NCBI GenBank assembly: GCA_030590605.1
Contig: JAUUYB010000013.1
Location: 1-15,051, forward strand
Reading direction: 5' to 3'
DNA length: 15,051 nt
DNA from: Candidatus Woesearchaeota archaeon
Lineage (GTDB): Archaea; Nanobdellota; Nanobdellia; Woesearchaeales; JAUUYB01
Shown here: piece by piece, positions 1-7,020 of the stretch
Numbering within the stretch: the stretch's first letter is position 1
How the letters are laid out: every line of letters starts with the position of its first letter
Notes under the pieces: generated by a model
Databases searched by the model: none
What the model saw: only the letters and a program-made list of their open reading frames with translations
What the model was told of the DNA's origin: nothing
Translations under genes and position numbers: made by a program

Positions 1-1
1 A

Positions 2-595
2 CTCGCGGGCCAGGAAATCAGTGTCGCATCAACCAAGGCATTCACGAACCAGGTGATTACACTCATGAGGATCGCCATGCAGCTCGGATACAAAGGCTGC
101 CTTGATAACATACCAAACAGGATCAAAGAGACCATCGACAATACCACCGAAAAAATAAAGGAACTGGCCGAAGAACTGGCACCACACAAAGATATCTTCG
201 TGCTCGGAAGAGGAGCATCCTATCCCTTATCCCGTGAGATCGCCCTCAAACTAAAAGAGATCTGCTACATTCATGCAGAAGGGATGATGGCAGGCGAACT
301 GAAGCACGGAACCATAGCTCTTATCGAAGAAGGGACACCAGTCATCTCTTTGATACATAACTCTGACCTGGACATGATCTCGTCAACCAAAGAAGTCGAG
401 GCTCGAGGTGCCAGGACAATCATGATATCCAACAATCCGAAATACGGAGAAATAGTGGTACCGGAATCCTGCCAAGCAGAGTTTGCAGTCTATGCGGGGA
501 TAGTCGGACATCTTCTTTCTTATTACCTTGCAGACCTTCTCGGGAGAGAGATCGACAAACCGAGAAATCTTGCGAAGAGCGTAACAGTGAGATAA
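2..595 (+). CDS. glmS: Glutamine-fructose-6-phosphate aminotransferase (isomerizing), C-terminal part
   Basis: GlmS makes glucosamine-6-phosphate from fructose-6-phosphate and glutamine, the first step of UDP-GlcNAc synthesis in the cytosol. The reading frame is open from base 2, so the gene is cut by the window edge and its N-terminal glutaminase half is missing; the GTG at 53 is internal. What remains is the end of the first and all of the second SIS (sugar isomerase) domain. The frame opens with the family motif GQEISVASTKAFTNQ. It then shows ALKLKEICYIHAE and AGELKHG, which carry the Glu and His residues used in isomerisation in E. coli GlmS. It ends in DKPRNLAKSVTVR, the near-invariant GlmS C-terminus that supplies the Lys contacting fructose-6-phosphate. 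All these residues are present, so the enzyme looks functional. The next gene starts 72 nt downstream behind its own TATA-like box. Confidence 0.96.
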   Translation, partial: LAGQEISVASTKAFTNQVITLMRIAMQLGYKGCLDNIPNRIKETIDNTTEKIKELAEELAPHKDIFVLGRGASYPLSREIALKLKEICYIHAEGMMAGELKHGTIALIEEGTPVISLIHNSDLDMISSTKEVEARGARTIMISNNPKYGEIVVPESCQAEFAVYAGIVGHLLSYYLADLLGREIDKPRNLAKSVTVR

Positions 596-633
596 TAATA
601 TTTGAGCGCACTTTAAAATTTTAGATATTCCAC

Positions 634-647
634 TAATTATATATACC
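634..647 (+). promoter_or_regulatory. TATA-like box for the 668 membrane-protein gene
   Basis: An AT-only stretch (TAATTATATATA) begins about 31 nt before the ATG at 668. With the usual archaeal distance from TATA box to transcription start, the transcript would begin at or next to the ATG, giving a leaderless mRNA. No Shine-Dalgarno site precedes the ATG, which agrees. Confidence 0.6.
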
Positions 648-667
648 CATTATTACGAACATCCTTG

Positions 668-1210
668 ATGCAGACAAGGAACCTGAATATTGTCGAATAT
701 CTGAAGATAGAGAATGTCGCAAAGATTGGAATCATCCTCGCTCTCTTTGTCCCATTCCTATTTATACCATTATTTAGGGCGTTCTCAGCGCTAGTGCTTC
801 TCTTTTTCATAAACATCATATTCTCATATCTCACACTGACATTCCGAAGACTGAGTTTCGGTATCGAACTCACCACATTCTTCACTGTCGCGGCCGCATT
901 CTCATTCGGTCCGCTCTGGGGAGCAGTGTTCGGGCTTTTCATGATCCTCGCAGAATACATAGGCACCATGAGAGTCTCTTTCTTAGCCATAGTAACTATC
1001 CCTGCTGTGATAATTATGGGATTCGTCGCTCCAGCATTCTTAGGGTTAGGTATCGTGACAGCAGGACTCATCTTATCCATAGGTTATAACATAATCACGT
1101 TCTCTGCTTGTTTTGCGATCCGGCAACGGGCGATCGGATTGATCATCTTCGCTGTGACCAACATCATATGGAACAAATTCGTGTTCGGTCTTGGTGCTTT
1201 TGTGTACTAA
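668..1210 (+). CDS. Polytopic membrane protein, paralogue of the 10733-11299 gene
   Basis: The product has 180 residues from the ATG at 668; the TTG at 665 is a less likely start because the TATA-like box spacing points to 668. About five hydrophobic segments follow a short polar N-terminus (roughly residues 18-38, 40-56, 62-95, 100-125 and 128-180), so it should sit in the cytoplasmic membrane. The central motif GIELTTFFTVAAAFSFGP, then G-AVFG, matches GVEIGYFFTILMGFMYGP, then G-LVFG, in the later gene, showing that the two are paralogues. The GP--G--FG pattern at a helix turn resembles ECF-transporter S components and MreD-like proteins, but I cannot assign it to either. Substrate and partners are unknown. 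The gene appears to be transcribed alone. Confidence 0.8.
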   Translation: MQTRNLNIVEYLKIENVAKIGIILALFVPFLFIPLFRAFSALVLLFFINIIFSYLTLTFRRLSFGIELTTFFTVAAAFSFGPLWGAVFGLFMILAEYIGTMRVSFLAIVTIPAVIIMGFVAPAFLGLGIVTAGLILSIGYNIITFSACFAIRQRAIGLIIFAVTNIIWNKFVFGLGAFVY

Positions 1211-1244
1211 AATAAAAAAAAGGTTATGCATCCCCATTCCTAAC

Positions 1245-1373
1245 GAAAAATAGACTTGGCCTCGGCTCCGGCCGAAACTTTTCTTGTCCTATCGTCCTTG
1301 ATCAGTTTCGGTTCCAAGCCCCTCTCACGAGACTGCTTAGCCTTCGCCTCTTGTTGGCCTAGTCGTCTATTTT
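1245..1373 (-). ncRNA. Possible structured RNA gene
   Basis: This stretch holds several complementary segments. The ends pair over 9 bp (AAAATAGAC at 1247-1255 with GTCTATTTT at 1365-1373). TTGG (1256-1259) can pair with CCAA (1314-1317), and CCGAAAC (1272-1278) with GTTTCGG (1305-1311). A local hairpin TCGGC-TCCG-GCCGA (1262-1275) excludes the last pairing. The minus strand is preferred because a run of eight T follows it at 1221-1214 and a T-rich, TATA-like stretch lies about 30 nt upstream at 1400-1392; both are weak evidence. The minus strand also has an open frame of 48 codons from a GTG at 1386 to TAG at 1240-1242, without a Shine-Dalgarno site; a stretch that long without a stop is expected by chance fairly often. 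No match to SRP RNA, RNase P RNA or tRNA was seen. Confidence 0.35.
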
Positions 1374-1400
1374 CCTGGAAACACACTTCCCAATAAAAAA

Positions 1401-1544
1401 TCAGACTTCTGCATCAAGGACTGCCTGATAATACCCTACCGGACGTATGTGTGTTATCGTGGTCCGGTTGATAATGAATCTTCCGTCCCTGCTTTTCTCG
1501 ATACGCGTCTCGATGTACGGCATCTTCTTGACTTTATCAGTCAT
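1401..1544 (-). CDS. Small hypothetical protein, 47 residues
   Basis: The ATG at 1544 is preceded, after 3 nt, by GAGGTGAT (1555-1548), a perfect complement of the archaeal 16S rRNA 3' end, which fixes the start. The frame encodes 47 residues from MTDKVKKMPYIETRIEKS to QAVLDAEV and ends in TGA. The composition is that of a small soluble protein: a basic N-terminus, an alternating stretch IETRIEKSRDGRFIINRTTI that could form two beta strands, and a short C-terminal helix. It has no cysteines, signal peptide or membrane segment. I do not recognise the family. The gene is divergent from the NFACT gene at 1660; a TATA-like TTTTAA lies near 1583-1578. A T-run directly follows the stop (1400-1395). 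Confidence 0.65.
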   Translation of the reverse strand: MTDKVKKMPYIETRIEKSRDGRFIINRTTITHIRPVGYYQAVLDAEV

Positions 1545-1628
1545 ATTATCACCTCAAATCCTGTCACGAATCGATTCTTAAAATGGATGACGCAGAGAAT
1601 TGTGGAAATCTTCCGCCTTAGCTGATAG

Positions 1629-1638
1629 ATTTATATAG
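1629..1638 (+). promoter_or_regulatory. TATA-like box for the NFACT gene
   Basis: ATTTATATAG begins about 30 nt before the ATG at 1660, which would place the transcription start at the start codon. No Shine-Dalgarno site is present, so a leaderless mRNA is likely. Confidence 0.65.
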
Positions 1639-1659
1639 AATACTTTCATCCGAAGCGAC

Positions 1660-2775
1660 ATGATCAATCAGATCTCAGCACTCGAACTCAGGTATCTCGT
1701 AAAAGAGATGCAGGAGGTCATCAGCGCGAAAGTAGACAAGGTATTCATGCCAGCCAAGAGAGAGATAGATCTGAGGCTGCATGTACCAAGCACAGGAAAG
1801 CGCATCCTCAGGATATCACTTCCAGGCCTCATCTATCTGTCTGAGCAAAGACAAGACTATCCCACTGATCCTCACGGATTCGCCATGTTCCTTAGGAAGC
1901 GAATCGGGGGAGCAAGGATCAGAGAGATCTCACAGCATGGAAGCGAGAGGATCATGAAGATCCTCTTTGAGACAAAAGACCAGAAGTATCTATTGATAAT
2001 CGAGCTTTTCTCAAAAGGCAACGTGATCCTGTGCGATGAAGAATTGACCATCATCAATCCTCTCGAGCGTCAGATCTGGAAAGACAGAGCAGTCAAGACC
2101 AAGGAAACCTATGTCTTTCCTGAACGGGAATTCAACATCTTTGAGCTGGATAAGGCAGGATTCACTGCTATCCTTGAAAAATCTTCCAAGACACTGGTGA
2201 AAAAGCTGGCTATGGACCTCACGCTAGGAGGGGTATTTGCTGAAGAGGTCTGTCTCCTAGCAGGGATAGATAAAGAAAACAAGACGCCTTCTTCCGCTGA
2301 TCAGAAAAAAGTCTATGAGGCATTCAAGACAATCATCGATCAGGATATGCACCCCACACTCATCATGGATGGGGAAAAGATCATAGACATCCTTCCTATC
2401 GATCTCTTATCTGCAAAAGATAAGAAAGAAGCAGACGGGTTCAACAAATCGCTTGATACCTATCATTCGCAACAGATAGTCCTTACGAAATCCAAGGAAG
2501 AAGAGCAACACACAAGAAGATACCAGAGCAAATACGAAAAGATACTCGATATGCAAGGCAAACAGCTGAAATCACTCCAAAAAAAGATTGAAGAGAACCA
2601 TCGTAAAGGAGAGCTCATCTATGAACATTTCACAGAGATCAACTCACTTCTTAAAGGACTTGAAGAAGCAAAGACCAAACTCACATGGAAAGAGATCCGC
2701 GAGAAAGCAATCGCACATCCAAAGGTCTTAGATATGGACATCAAGAACAAGAATATCACTATCGAACTCGATTGA
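1660..2775 (+). CDS. NFACT-family (Rqc2/RqcH-like) protein lacking the NFACT-R domain
   Basis: NFACT proteins bind peptidyl-tRNA-obstructed large ribosomal subunits and, in RqcH/Rqc2, recruit tRNA to add C-terminal tails to stalled chains. The 371 residues show the NFACT-N domain (about 1-180, with LRISLPGLIYLSEQ and PHGFAMFLRKRIGGARI). A helix-hairpin-helix-type region follows (about 185-235, with AMDLTLGGVFAEEVCLLAGI), then a lysine/glutamate-rich coiled coil (about 275-345, ending in TWKEIREKA). The protein stops after HPKVLDMDIKNKNITIELD, just where the NFACT-R domain normally begins; full-length homologues are usually well over 500 residues. No NFACT-R sequence follows in any frame up to 2960. 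The conserved Asp-Arg pair reads Glu96-Arg97 here (QHGSERIMK). It could be half of a split system or a factor without tailing activity. Confidence 0.88.
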   Translation: MINQISALELRYLVKEMQEVISAKVDKVFMPAKREIDLRLHVPSTGKRILRISLPGLIYLSEQRQDYPTDPHGFAMFLRKRIGGARIREISQHGSERIMKILFETKDQKYLLIIELFSKGNVILCDEELTIINPLERQIWKDRAVKTKETYVFPEREFNIFELDKAGFTAILEKSSKTLVKKLAMDLTLGGVFAEEVCLLAGIDKENKTPSSADQKKVYEAFKTIIDQDMHPTLIMDGEKIIDILPIDLLSAKDKKEADGFNKSLDTYHSQQIVLTKSKEEEQHTRRYQSKYEKILDMQGKQLKSLQKKIEENHRKGELIYEHFTEINSLLKGLEEAKTKLTWKEIREKAIAHPKVLDMDIKNKNITIELD

Positions 2776-2875
2776 ACCTATCGCCAGGTTTTTATTCTCA
2801 ACCCACTTTCTACCAATCCTCGTCGGGAAGTTACTGGATGCACTCCCCCTGATATATATACTGTAGAGTAGAAAT

Positions 2876-2887
2876 GTTTAAATAGGG
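2876..2887 (+). promoter_or_regulatory. TATA-like box for the surface-protein gene
   Basis: GTTTAAATAG lies about 85 nt before the ATG at 2963, which would give a leader of some 55-60 nt. A second AT-only stretch at 2850-2859 (GATATATATA) is an alternative. Unlike most first genes here, this one has a leader with a purine-rich GGGGG site just before the ATG. Confidence 0.45.
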
Positions 2888-2912
2888 TGTGTGACCACTG
2901 TACAATTACAAT

Positions 2913-2950
2913 AACCACTTTTATGTGGTTCAAATTCAAATCAGAATTTG
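2913..2950 (+). promoter_or_regulatory. Twin hairpins in the 5' leader of the surface-protein gene
   Basis: Two inverted repeats lie back to back: AACCAC-TTTTAT-GTGGTT (2913-2930) and CAAATTC-AAATCA-GAATTTG (2931-2950). Both arms are perfect. The second hairpin ends exactly where the GGGGGTC stretch (2950-2956) begins, some 7 nt before the ATG at 2963. Its position could affect ribosome access or mRNA stability; this is inference. Confidence 0.5.
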
Positions 2951-2962
2951 GGGGTCAATACA

Positions 2963-5005
2963 ATGAAAAAATTGCTCGGACTTATCTGTCTCTTTACGCT
3001 CCTTGCTGTAAGCCTCGCTATCGCTTCTCTCAGTTTCGAAGAAGCTAAGCTTGGACCGGCAGATGCAAAAACAGGAGACGTCCTCACAGGCAATATCACC
3101 TGTGAAAGTAATGTTACGATCACTGCATACTGGAACGTGTATCGGGGAACCGATAACGTAACTGCACTTGCAGGAAATCAGAACATCTTCAACGATACTG
3201 AAACCGGCGTCATAACCGTCCCGACTTCTTACACAGCAAAAGGAGAAGTATGGAGATTCATCGGCTGGTGCCAGAACAGCGAAGGAGAGATCACGACTCA
3301 GACTACAAGCAACACAGTCACGATCGCTAACACCGCTCCTGTCGCAACATTTGCAAGCATCTCGCCCTCAACAGCGACTTCAGAGACCCTCTTCACATGC
3401 TCTGGAATCTCAGATGACGCAGATGACGCAGATACTCTGACTCAGAGCTACCAATTCATGAACGGAGCAACTGTAGTACGAGCATGGTCCACCTCAAGCA
3501 CATTCCAGTGCACGAGTTCGTTATGCCCAGTCGCTGCAAGCATCAAATGCCAGTACAAGGTCAATGATGGGTCAATCGATTCAAATGTCGTAAACTCGAC
3601 ATCTGTCGTCATCGACTCACCTGCATCCTCAATCGACATCAATGGTATATCATTCGGAGGCTCAACCTCGGAAAAGAGCAATCCAGATGATGAAGACGCG
3701 CCTGTTCTCGTGACTGAAACTCTTACTGTCAGAAACACCGGAACTAACCCTCTGACTAGCCTAACGTTTTCGAATGTGAATATCGCATCAAAATACAACA
3801 TAAGCTTCACTCCATCTGCAATCGCAAGCCTTGCGCCTGGAGCCTCTACGACTATCACTGTAAAAGCAAACCTTCATGAGGAGCATGACGCATTCGATCC
3901 GGATGCCAATACTCCGCAGGACGACAGGGACATGCTTATCGGAAGCATCATGGCTACCGCATCTGACGGAACCCAAGATGTAACTGACACAGCTGATGTC
4001 AGAATGGAGACCGAGAACAAGCTTGAGATCTACAGGCTCTATATAGAAGTCGACAACGACAGTGATAAAGTGAATGACGGAGACACTGTCGAAGACATCC
4101 CACCTGGAGCAAAGATCGAAGTGAGACTAATCGCTGAAACCGGCTACTCTTCAGGCAGTGACGTCGACCTCGAAAACATCGAACTCACCATCCTTATCGA
4201 TGACGGAGATATCGATGAAGAGGAGAATGATGACATCCCAGACATCGACGCAGGAGATGATAATGAGGAAACAACTATCTCGTTCACCATCGATGACGAT
4301 GTAGACGAAGACACCTATGTCATGATCGTCACCCTCGAAGGAGAGGACAGCTACGGAGCAATCCACGGAGAACAATGGGAGATCGAGCTTGAGGTCAAGA
4401 GAGAAGACGAAGAGATAACTATCAAATCTGCATCGCTCTCACCTGACACGATATCGTGCCAGAGGACTTCGACCCTCTCAATCAGGATCGAGAACTCCGG
4501 AAACGATGACTCTGATGAGATTACCCTCGAAGTGAAGAACGATGCACTCGGCATCTTCTCCAGAACAAGGGACATCGACCTAGACAATGATGATGACTAT
4601 TCGAAGACAATCCCTATATCTGTGGGCGACACTGTTCCAGCAGGGACCTATTCGATCAACATCTTCACCTACTTCGATGACGATGCATATGAAGACGACG
4701 ATGTCTCTAAGTTCAGGAGTGTTGACCTGATCGTCCAGTCATGCGGATCCACAGTAGTGGACGATGACGATGACGATGTAGACGATACTGACGACGGAGA
4801 TGATTCTACCACTGTCATCGTAGACACGAGTCTTGATGACACCGTAGATGACAGCACCACTACCGGAGGAAGCGCAGTCGCACGACCTCCTGCAACTATC
4901 ACCGGACCTGGTGAGGACACGCTAACACTAGCCCTCATCATCCTAGGATATGTGGTTGTAATCATCGTCGCGGTCGTACTCATCGCGAAACTCTTCAAGA
5001 AGTAA
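2963..5005 (+). CDS. Large acidic secreted surface protein with C-terminal membrane anchor
   Basis: The product has 680 residues from ATG 2963, preferred over the in-frame TTG at 2948 because it gives a clean signal peptide (MKKLLGLICLFTLLAVSLA, likely cleaved near residue 22). The mature part is built of beta-rich Ig-like modules: about 25-125, 128-220 (with several cysteines that could pair), 225-345 (RNTGTNPL then SLAPGAS-TITVKA, typical of CARDB/NEW3-like repeats), 350-485 (very acidic) and 490-595 (again RIENSGN then a TYSINIF ending). A linker of Asp and Thr residues (about 595-645) leads to a transmembrane helix (about 655-675) and the basic tail AKLFKK. This is the layout of an archaeal cell-surface or S-layer-associated protein anchored in the membrane. 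It is transcribed alone, with a leader at one end and a hairpin terminator at the other. No catalytic motif is seen. Confidence 0.85.
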   Translation: MKKLLGLICLFTLLAVSLAIASLSFEEAKLGPADAKTGDVLTGNITCESNVTITAYWNVYRGTDNVTALAGNQNIFNDTETGVITVPTSYTAKGEVWRFIGWCQNSEGEITTQTTSNTVTIANTAPVATFASISPSTATSETLFTCSGISDDADDADTLTQSYQFMNGATVVRAWSTSSTFQCTSSLCPVAASIKCQYKVNDGSIDSNVVNSTSVVIDSPASSIDINGISFGGSTSEKSNPDDEDAPVLVTETLTVRNTGTNPLTSLTFSNVNIASKYNISFTPSAIASLAPGASTTITVKANLHEEHDAFDPDANTPQDDRDMLIGSIMATASDGTQDVTDTADVRMETENKLEIYRLYIEVDNDSDKVNDGDTVEDIPPGAKIEVRLIAETGYSSGSDVDLENIELTILIDDGDIDEEENDDIPDIDAGDDNEETTISFTIDDDVDEDTYVMIVTLEGEDSYGAIHGEQWEIELEVKREDEEITIKSASLSPDTISCQRTSTLSIRIENSGNDDSDEITLEVKNDALGIFSRTRDIDLDNDDDYSKTIPISVGDTVPAGTYSINIFTYFDDDAYEDDDVSKFRSVDLIVQSCGSTVVDDDDDDVDDTDDGDDSTTVIVDTSLDDTVDDSTTTGGSAVARPPATITGPGEDTLTLALIILGYVVVIIVAVVLIAKLFKK

Positions 5006-5040
5006 TTTTCATACTTCTTGAATATTTTTTCTTTTTTCTT
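4994..5040 (+). terminator. Hairpin plus U-tract terminator after the surface-protein gene
   Basis: TTCAAGAAGTA (4994-5004) and TACTTCTTGAA (5012-5022) form a perfect 11-bp stem with a 7-nt loop. The stop codon TAA (5003-5005) spans the stem and the first loop base. The T-rich stretch 5025-5040 follows at once. This resembles a bacterial intrinsic terminator; archaeal RNA polymerase needs mainly the U-tract. Confidence 0.8.
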
Positions 5041-5078
5041 TCCATATTTTCTTTAAGGGACTGCCTTTTTTGATACTT

Positions 5079-5093
5079 GAGGTGGTTATTTTG
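5079..5093 (+). promoter_or_regulatory. Shine-Dalgarno site that fixes a TTG start
   Basis: GAGGTGG (5079-5085) lies 5 nt before TTG 5091-5093. It supports TTG as the true start of the lamin-tail-domain gene over the longer frame from TTG 5070, because translation from 5091 gives a normal signal peptide. Confidence 0.75.
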
Positions 5094-6377
5094 AAACAAA
5101 CAATATCGATTATACTTGTCCTTATCAATACATTGGCACTGGTCTCATTATCTGTGCACGCTGATCTATTCATCACACAGGTGTTCTATGATCCTGCAGG
5201 CACTGATACAGGGAAAGAATGGGTGGAGATCTACAATCCGACTGATGAAGCAGTAGCACTTGACAGTTATTCTCTTGAGACCGGGAATGGTGCAGCAGAA
5301 GATTCATGGACACTTGAGTGGAACGGGACAGGAGAGACAATCTCTTCCAAAGGATTCTTCCTTATAGGAGAGAACGAGAGCCTTGTCGATCACATGACCG
5401 CTCTTGACCTCCAGAACGGACCGGATGCAGTAAGGCTCAATATCTTTGGAGAACCTATCAGTACTGTCGGTTGGGGAGATCTCTTATTCACTGAATACTA
5501 TGAAGGCTCGCCTGCTGCGCTCACCGGTTCAGGGATGTCACTCCAACGAAGCTATGCCTGGGAAGGCTCATCAAGGATATTCTCTCAGACCTCTGATAAT
5601 AGTGTTGACTTTTCTATCGGGACACCATCACCACGATCGTCAGGCTACGGTGGACTCGAGGTAGAACTCATCATCCTTGAGGAATCCCTCCATATCTCAA
5701 ATCTGACTATAGAAAATTCGATAGAAGGCAATATGATCTTACCTGCTCCGGGACAAGATAAGGAAGTCATAGTAAGAGTCATCGTCGAATCGAGCAACGG
5801 ATTTGATACTGTCTCGATTGTAGGCTCAGCACTCGGAACTCAATTTGACCTAGCACCCGATGGACAATTAGGCCCTACTGAGGGTGCATTCACGGGTGCA
5901 TTCCCTCTTCCATTCTCGACACCTGCAGGGACCTACAGCCTGACTGTTGCCGTAGATTCAGGAACACAGCATGAAGAAGTATCAATGAGTTTTGAGGTGA
6001 TGCCAGTCGCAGCAGTCGAGATAGATACAGGTGTGCTCAGATTCCCTGAAGCGACAAAAGGATCCATATTCGAGCTTCCCGGAGATACAGATATGGGGAC
6101 TGCTGACCTCCCGACCCTCAGGAACATTGGGAATGAGGACATCGATATCACGATTTCAGGGACAGACCTCCTGTCAGGCTCTGGAAGCGTGAGCATATCG
6201 CTATTATCCTATGCTATCGAAGGAATCTTCGGATCAGTGACCAAGACACAGGAGACCATCCCGATTGGGCTTGTTTCAGGAGAGACTGTCCCACTTACAT
6301 TCTCTGTCTCTGTTCCATCAGATATTTCTGGCGGCACATATACAGGAAATGTCCTCTTATCCGCTGTTGCAAGATGA
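5091..6377 (+). CDS. Secreted lamin-tail-domain protein
   Basis: The product has 428 residues from TTG 5091. An N-terminal signal peptide (MKQTISIILVLINTLALVSL, cleavage after about residue 24, SVHA) is followed by a lamin-tail domain (LTD) at about 25-140. Its marks are FITQVFYDPAG, KEWVEIYN and KGFFLIGENES, the pattern found in many secreted bacterial and archaeal LTD proteins. Residues about 195-295 form an Ig-like beta domain (PAGTYSLTVAVDSGTQHEEV), and about 305-428 a second beta region ending in SGGTYTGNVLLSAVAR. There is no C-terminal membrane helix, so it may be released or held by a partner. The stop codon overlaps the start of the next gene (ATGA), which suggests translational coupling and a joint role of the two products at the cell surface. 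Function beyond domain assignment is unknown. Confidence 0.85.
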   Translation: MKQTISIILVLINTLALVSLSVHADLFITQVFYDPAGTDTGKEWVEIYNPTDEAVALDSYSLETGNGAAEDSWTLEWNGTGETISSKGFFLIGENESLVDHMTALDLQNGPDAVRLNIFGEPISTVGWGDLLFTEYYEGSPAALTGSGMSLQRSYAWEGSSRIFSQTSDNSVDFSIGTPSPRSSGYGGLEVELIILEESLHISNLTIENSIEGNMILPAPGQDKEVIVRVIVESSNGFDTVSIVGSALGTQFDLAPDGQLGPTEGAFTGAFPLPFSTPAGTYSLTVAVDSGTQHEEVSMSFEVMPVAAVEIDTGVLRFPEATKGSIFELPGDTDMGTADLPTLRNIGNEDIDITISGTDLLSGSGSVSISLLSYAIEGIFGSVTKTQETIPIGLVSGETVPLTFSVSVPSDISGGTYTGNVLLSAVAR

Positions 6378-6883
6378 GATGGACAATCACTTATATTTTT
6401 ATTTTATTTTTTTTGCTCCTTCCTGGAGCCTATGGTATAGGTATCGGCGTTTCTCCCCCAAAGGTTGACCTCAATATGAATGGAGCTGATCTTTTTTTGA
6501 TCAACCCGAACCCGGATAATCTTACATTCATAGTAACTGCTCCAAAGGGTATCCTTCTTGGGGTCACTGAAGGGACTATCGAAGGAGAAGCTATCCTTAG
6601 GATACCAGTGCGAAGTGATGGTACATCTCAAGGCGGCCTCATCACATTCGCCATCAAAGAAGATAGCTCACTTGTGCCAGGGGTAAGTGTCCGTGCATTG
6701 GCTACACCCCATGAAGAAGAGCTCTTCAGGGCCAGAAAAATAATAGATTATGGATCACTGGTGGGATATACGAGCTATGCTTTTGACGCTATCCGAAACA
6801 TGGAAACTGAGAAGAAAGGGCTGATAATAATGTCCATCGAAATCCTGGTCGGAATCGGGTTGTATAGAATTTGGAAAAAATGA
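6374..6883 (+). CDS. Small membrane-anchored extracellular beta-domain protein
   Basis: The 169-residue product begins with a hydrophobic export signal (about 3-20, TYIFILFFLLLPGAYG) followed by GIGIGVSPPKVDLNMNG, a common opening of archaeal secreted beta-sandwich proteins. The core (about 25-115) alternates polar and hydrophobic residues, with FLINPNPDNLTFIV and GGLITFAIKE. After an amphipathic stretch, a C-terminal transmembrane helix (about 148-164, GLIIMSIEILVGIGLY) and the basic end RIWKK anchor it with a short cytoplasmic tail. Its ATG lies inside the end of the LTD gene (4-nt overlap), so the two are very probably co-translated; this protein could tether the LTD protein. No known family is assigned. 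Downstream it converges on the eL41 gene, 14 nt away. Confidence 0.82.
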   Translation: MRWTITYIFILFFLLLPGAYGIGIGVSPPKVDLNMNGADLFLINPNPDNLTFIVTAPKGILLGVTEGTIEGEAILRIPVRSDGTSQGGLITFAIKEDSSLVPGVSVRALATPHEEELFRARKIIDYGSLVGYTSYAFDAIRNMETEKKGLIIMSIEILVGIGLYRIWKK

Positions 6884-6897
6884 ATACAGAGGTGAAA

Positions 6898-6999
6898 CTA
6901 CTTCTTCCCTCGCTTACGCTTCTCCTTCTTCATCTTCTTACGCTGCCACTTCCAGCGCATCTGTCCTTTTTTCTTCCACCTACGGGAACTTCTTTTCAT
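6898..6999 (-). CDS. rpl41e: 50S ribosomal protein eL41 (L41e)
   Basis: The 33-residue, extremely basic product (MKRSSRRWKKKGQMRWKWQR, then KKMKKEKRKRGKK) matches the archaeal eL41 pattern MKRxxRKWKKKGRMRWKW followed by a Lys/Arg-rich helix. eL41 is the smallest ribosomal protein, a single helix at the subunit interface. The second Met (codon 6960-6958) corresponds to the start of the shorter eukaryotic form; the upstream ATG at 6999 is chosen because archaeal homologues carry the extra N-terminus. A TATA-like CTTTTTAAAG (7030-7021) lies about 30 nt upstream, so the mRNA should be leaderless. It is easily missed by gene finders because of its size. Confidence 0.9.
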   Translation of the reverse strand: MKRSSRRWKKKGQMRWKWQRKKMKKEKRKRGKK

Positions 7000-7020
7000 A
7001 CTGATGTGGAATTTATACCC

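Noticed and set aside
1305..1331. tRNA T-arm resemblance (GGTTCCAAGCC)
   Set aside because: The flanking bases do not form the five-pair stem, and no anticodon or D arm fits around it.
1240..1386. 48-codon minus-strand gene starting GTG
   Set aside because: No ribosome binding site, and a stretch of that length without a stop is not rare by chance; the paired segments fit an RNA at least as well. It is kept as an alternative under the RNA candidate.
4151..4998. Long minus-strand frames opposite the surface-protein gene
   Set aside because: They mirror the Asp-rich GAC/GAT codons of the plus-strand gene, which avoid stops on the other strand; no start signals are present.
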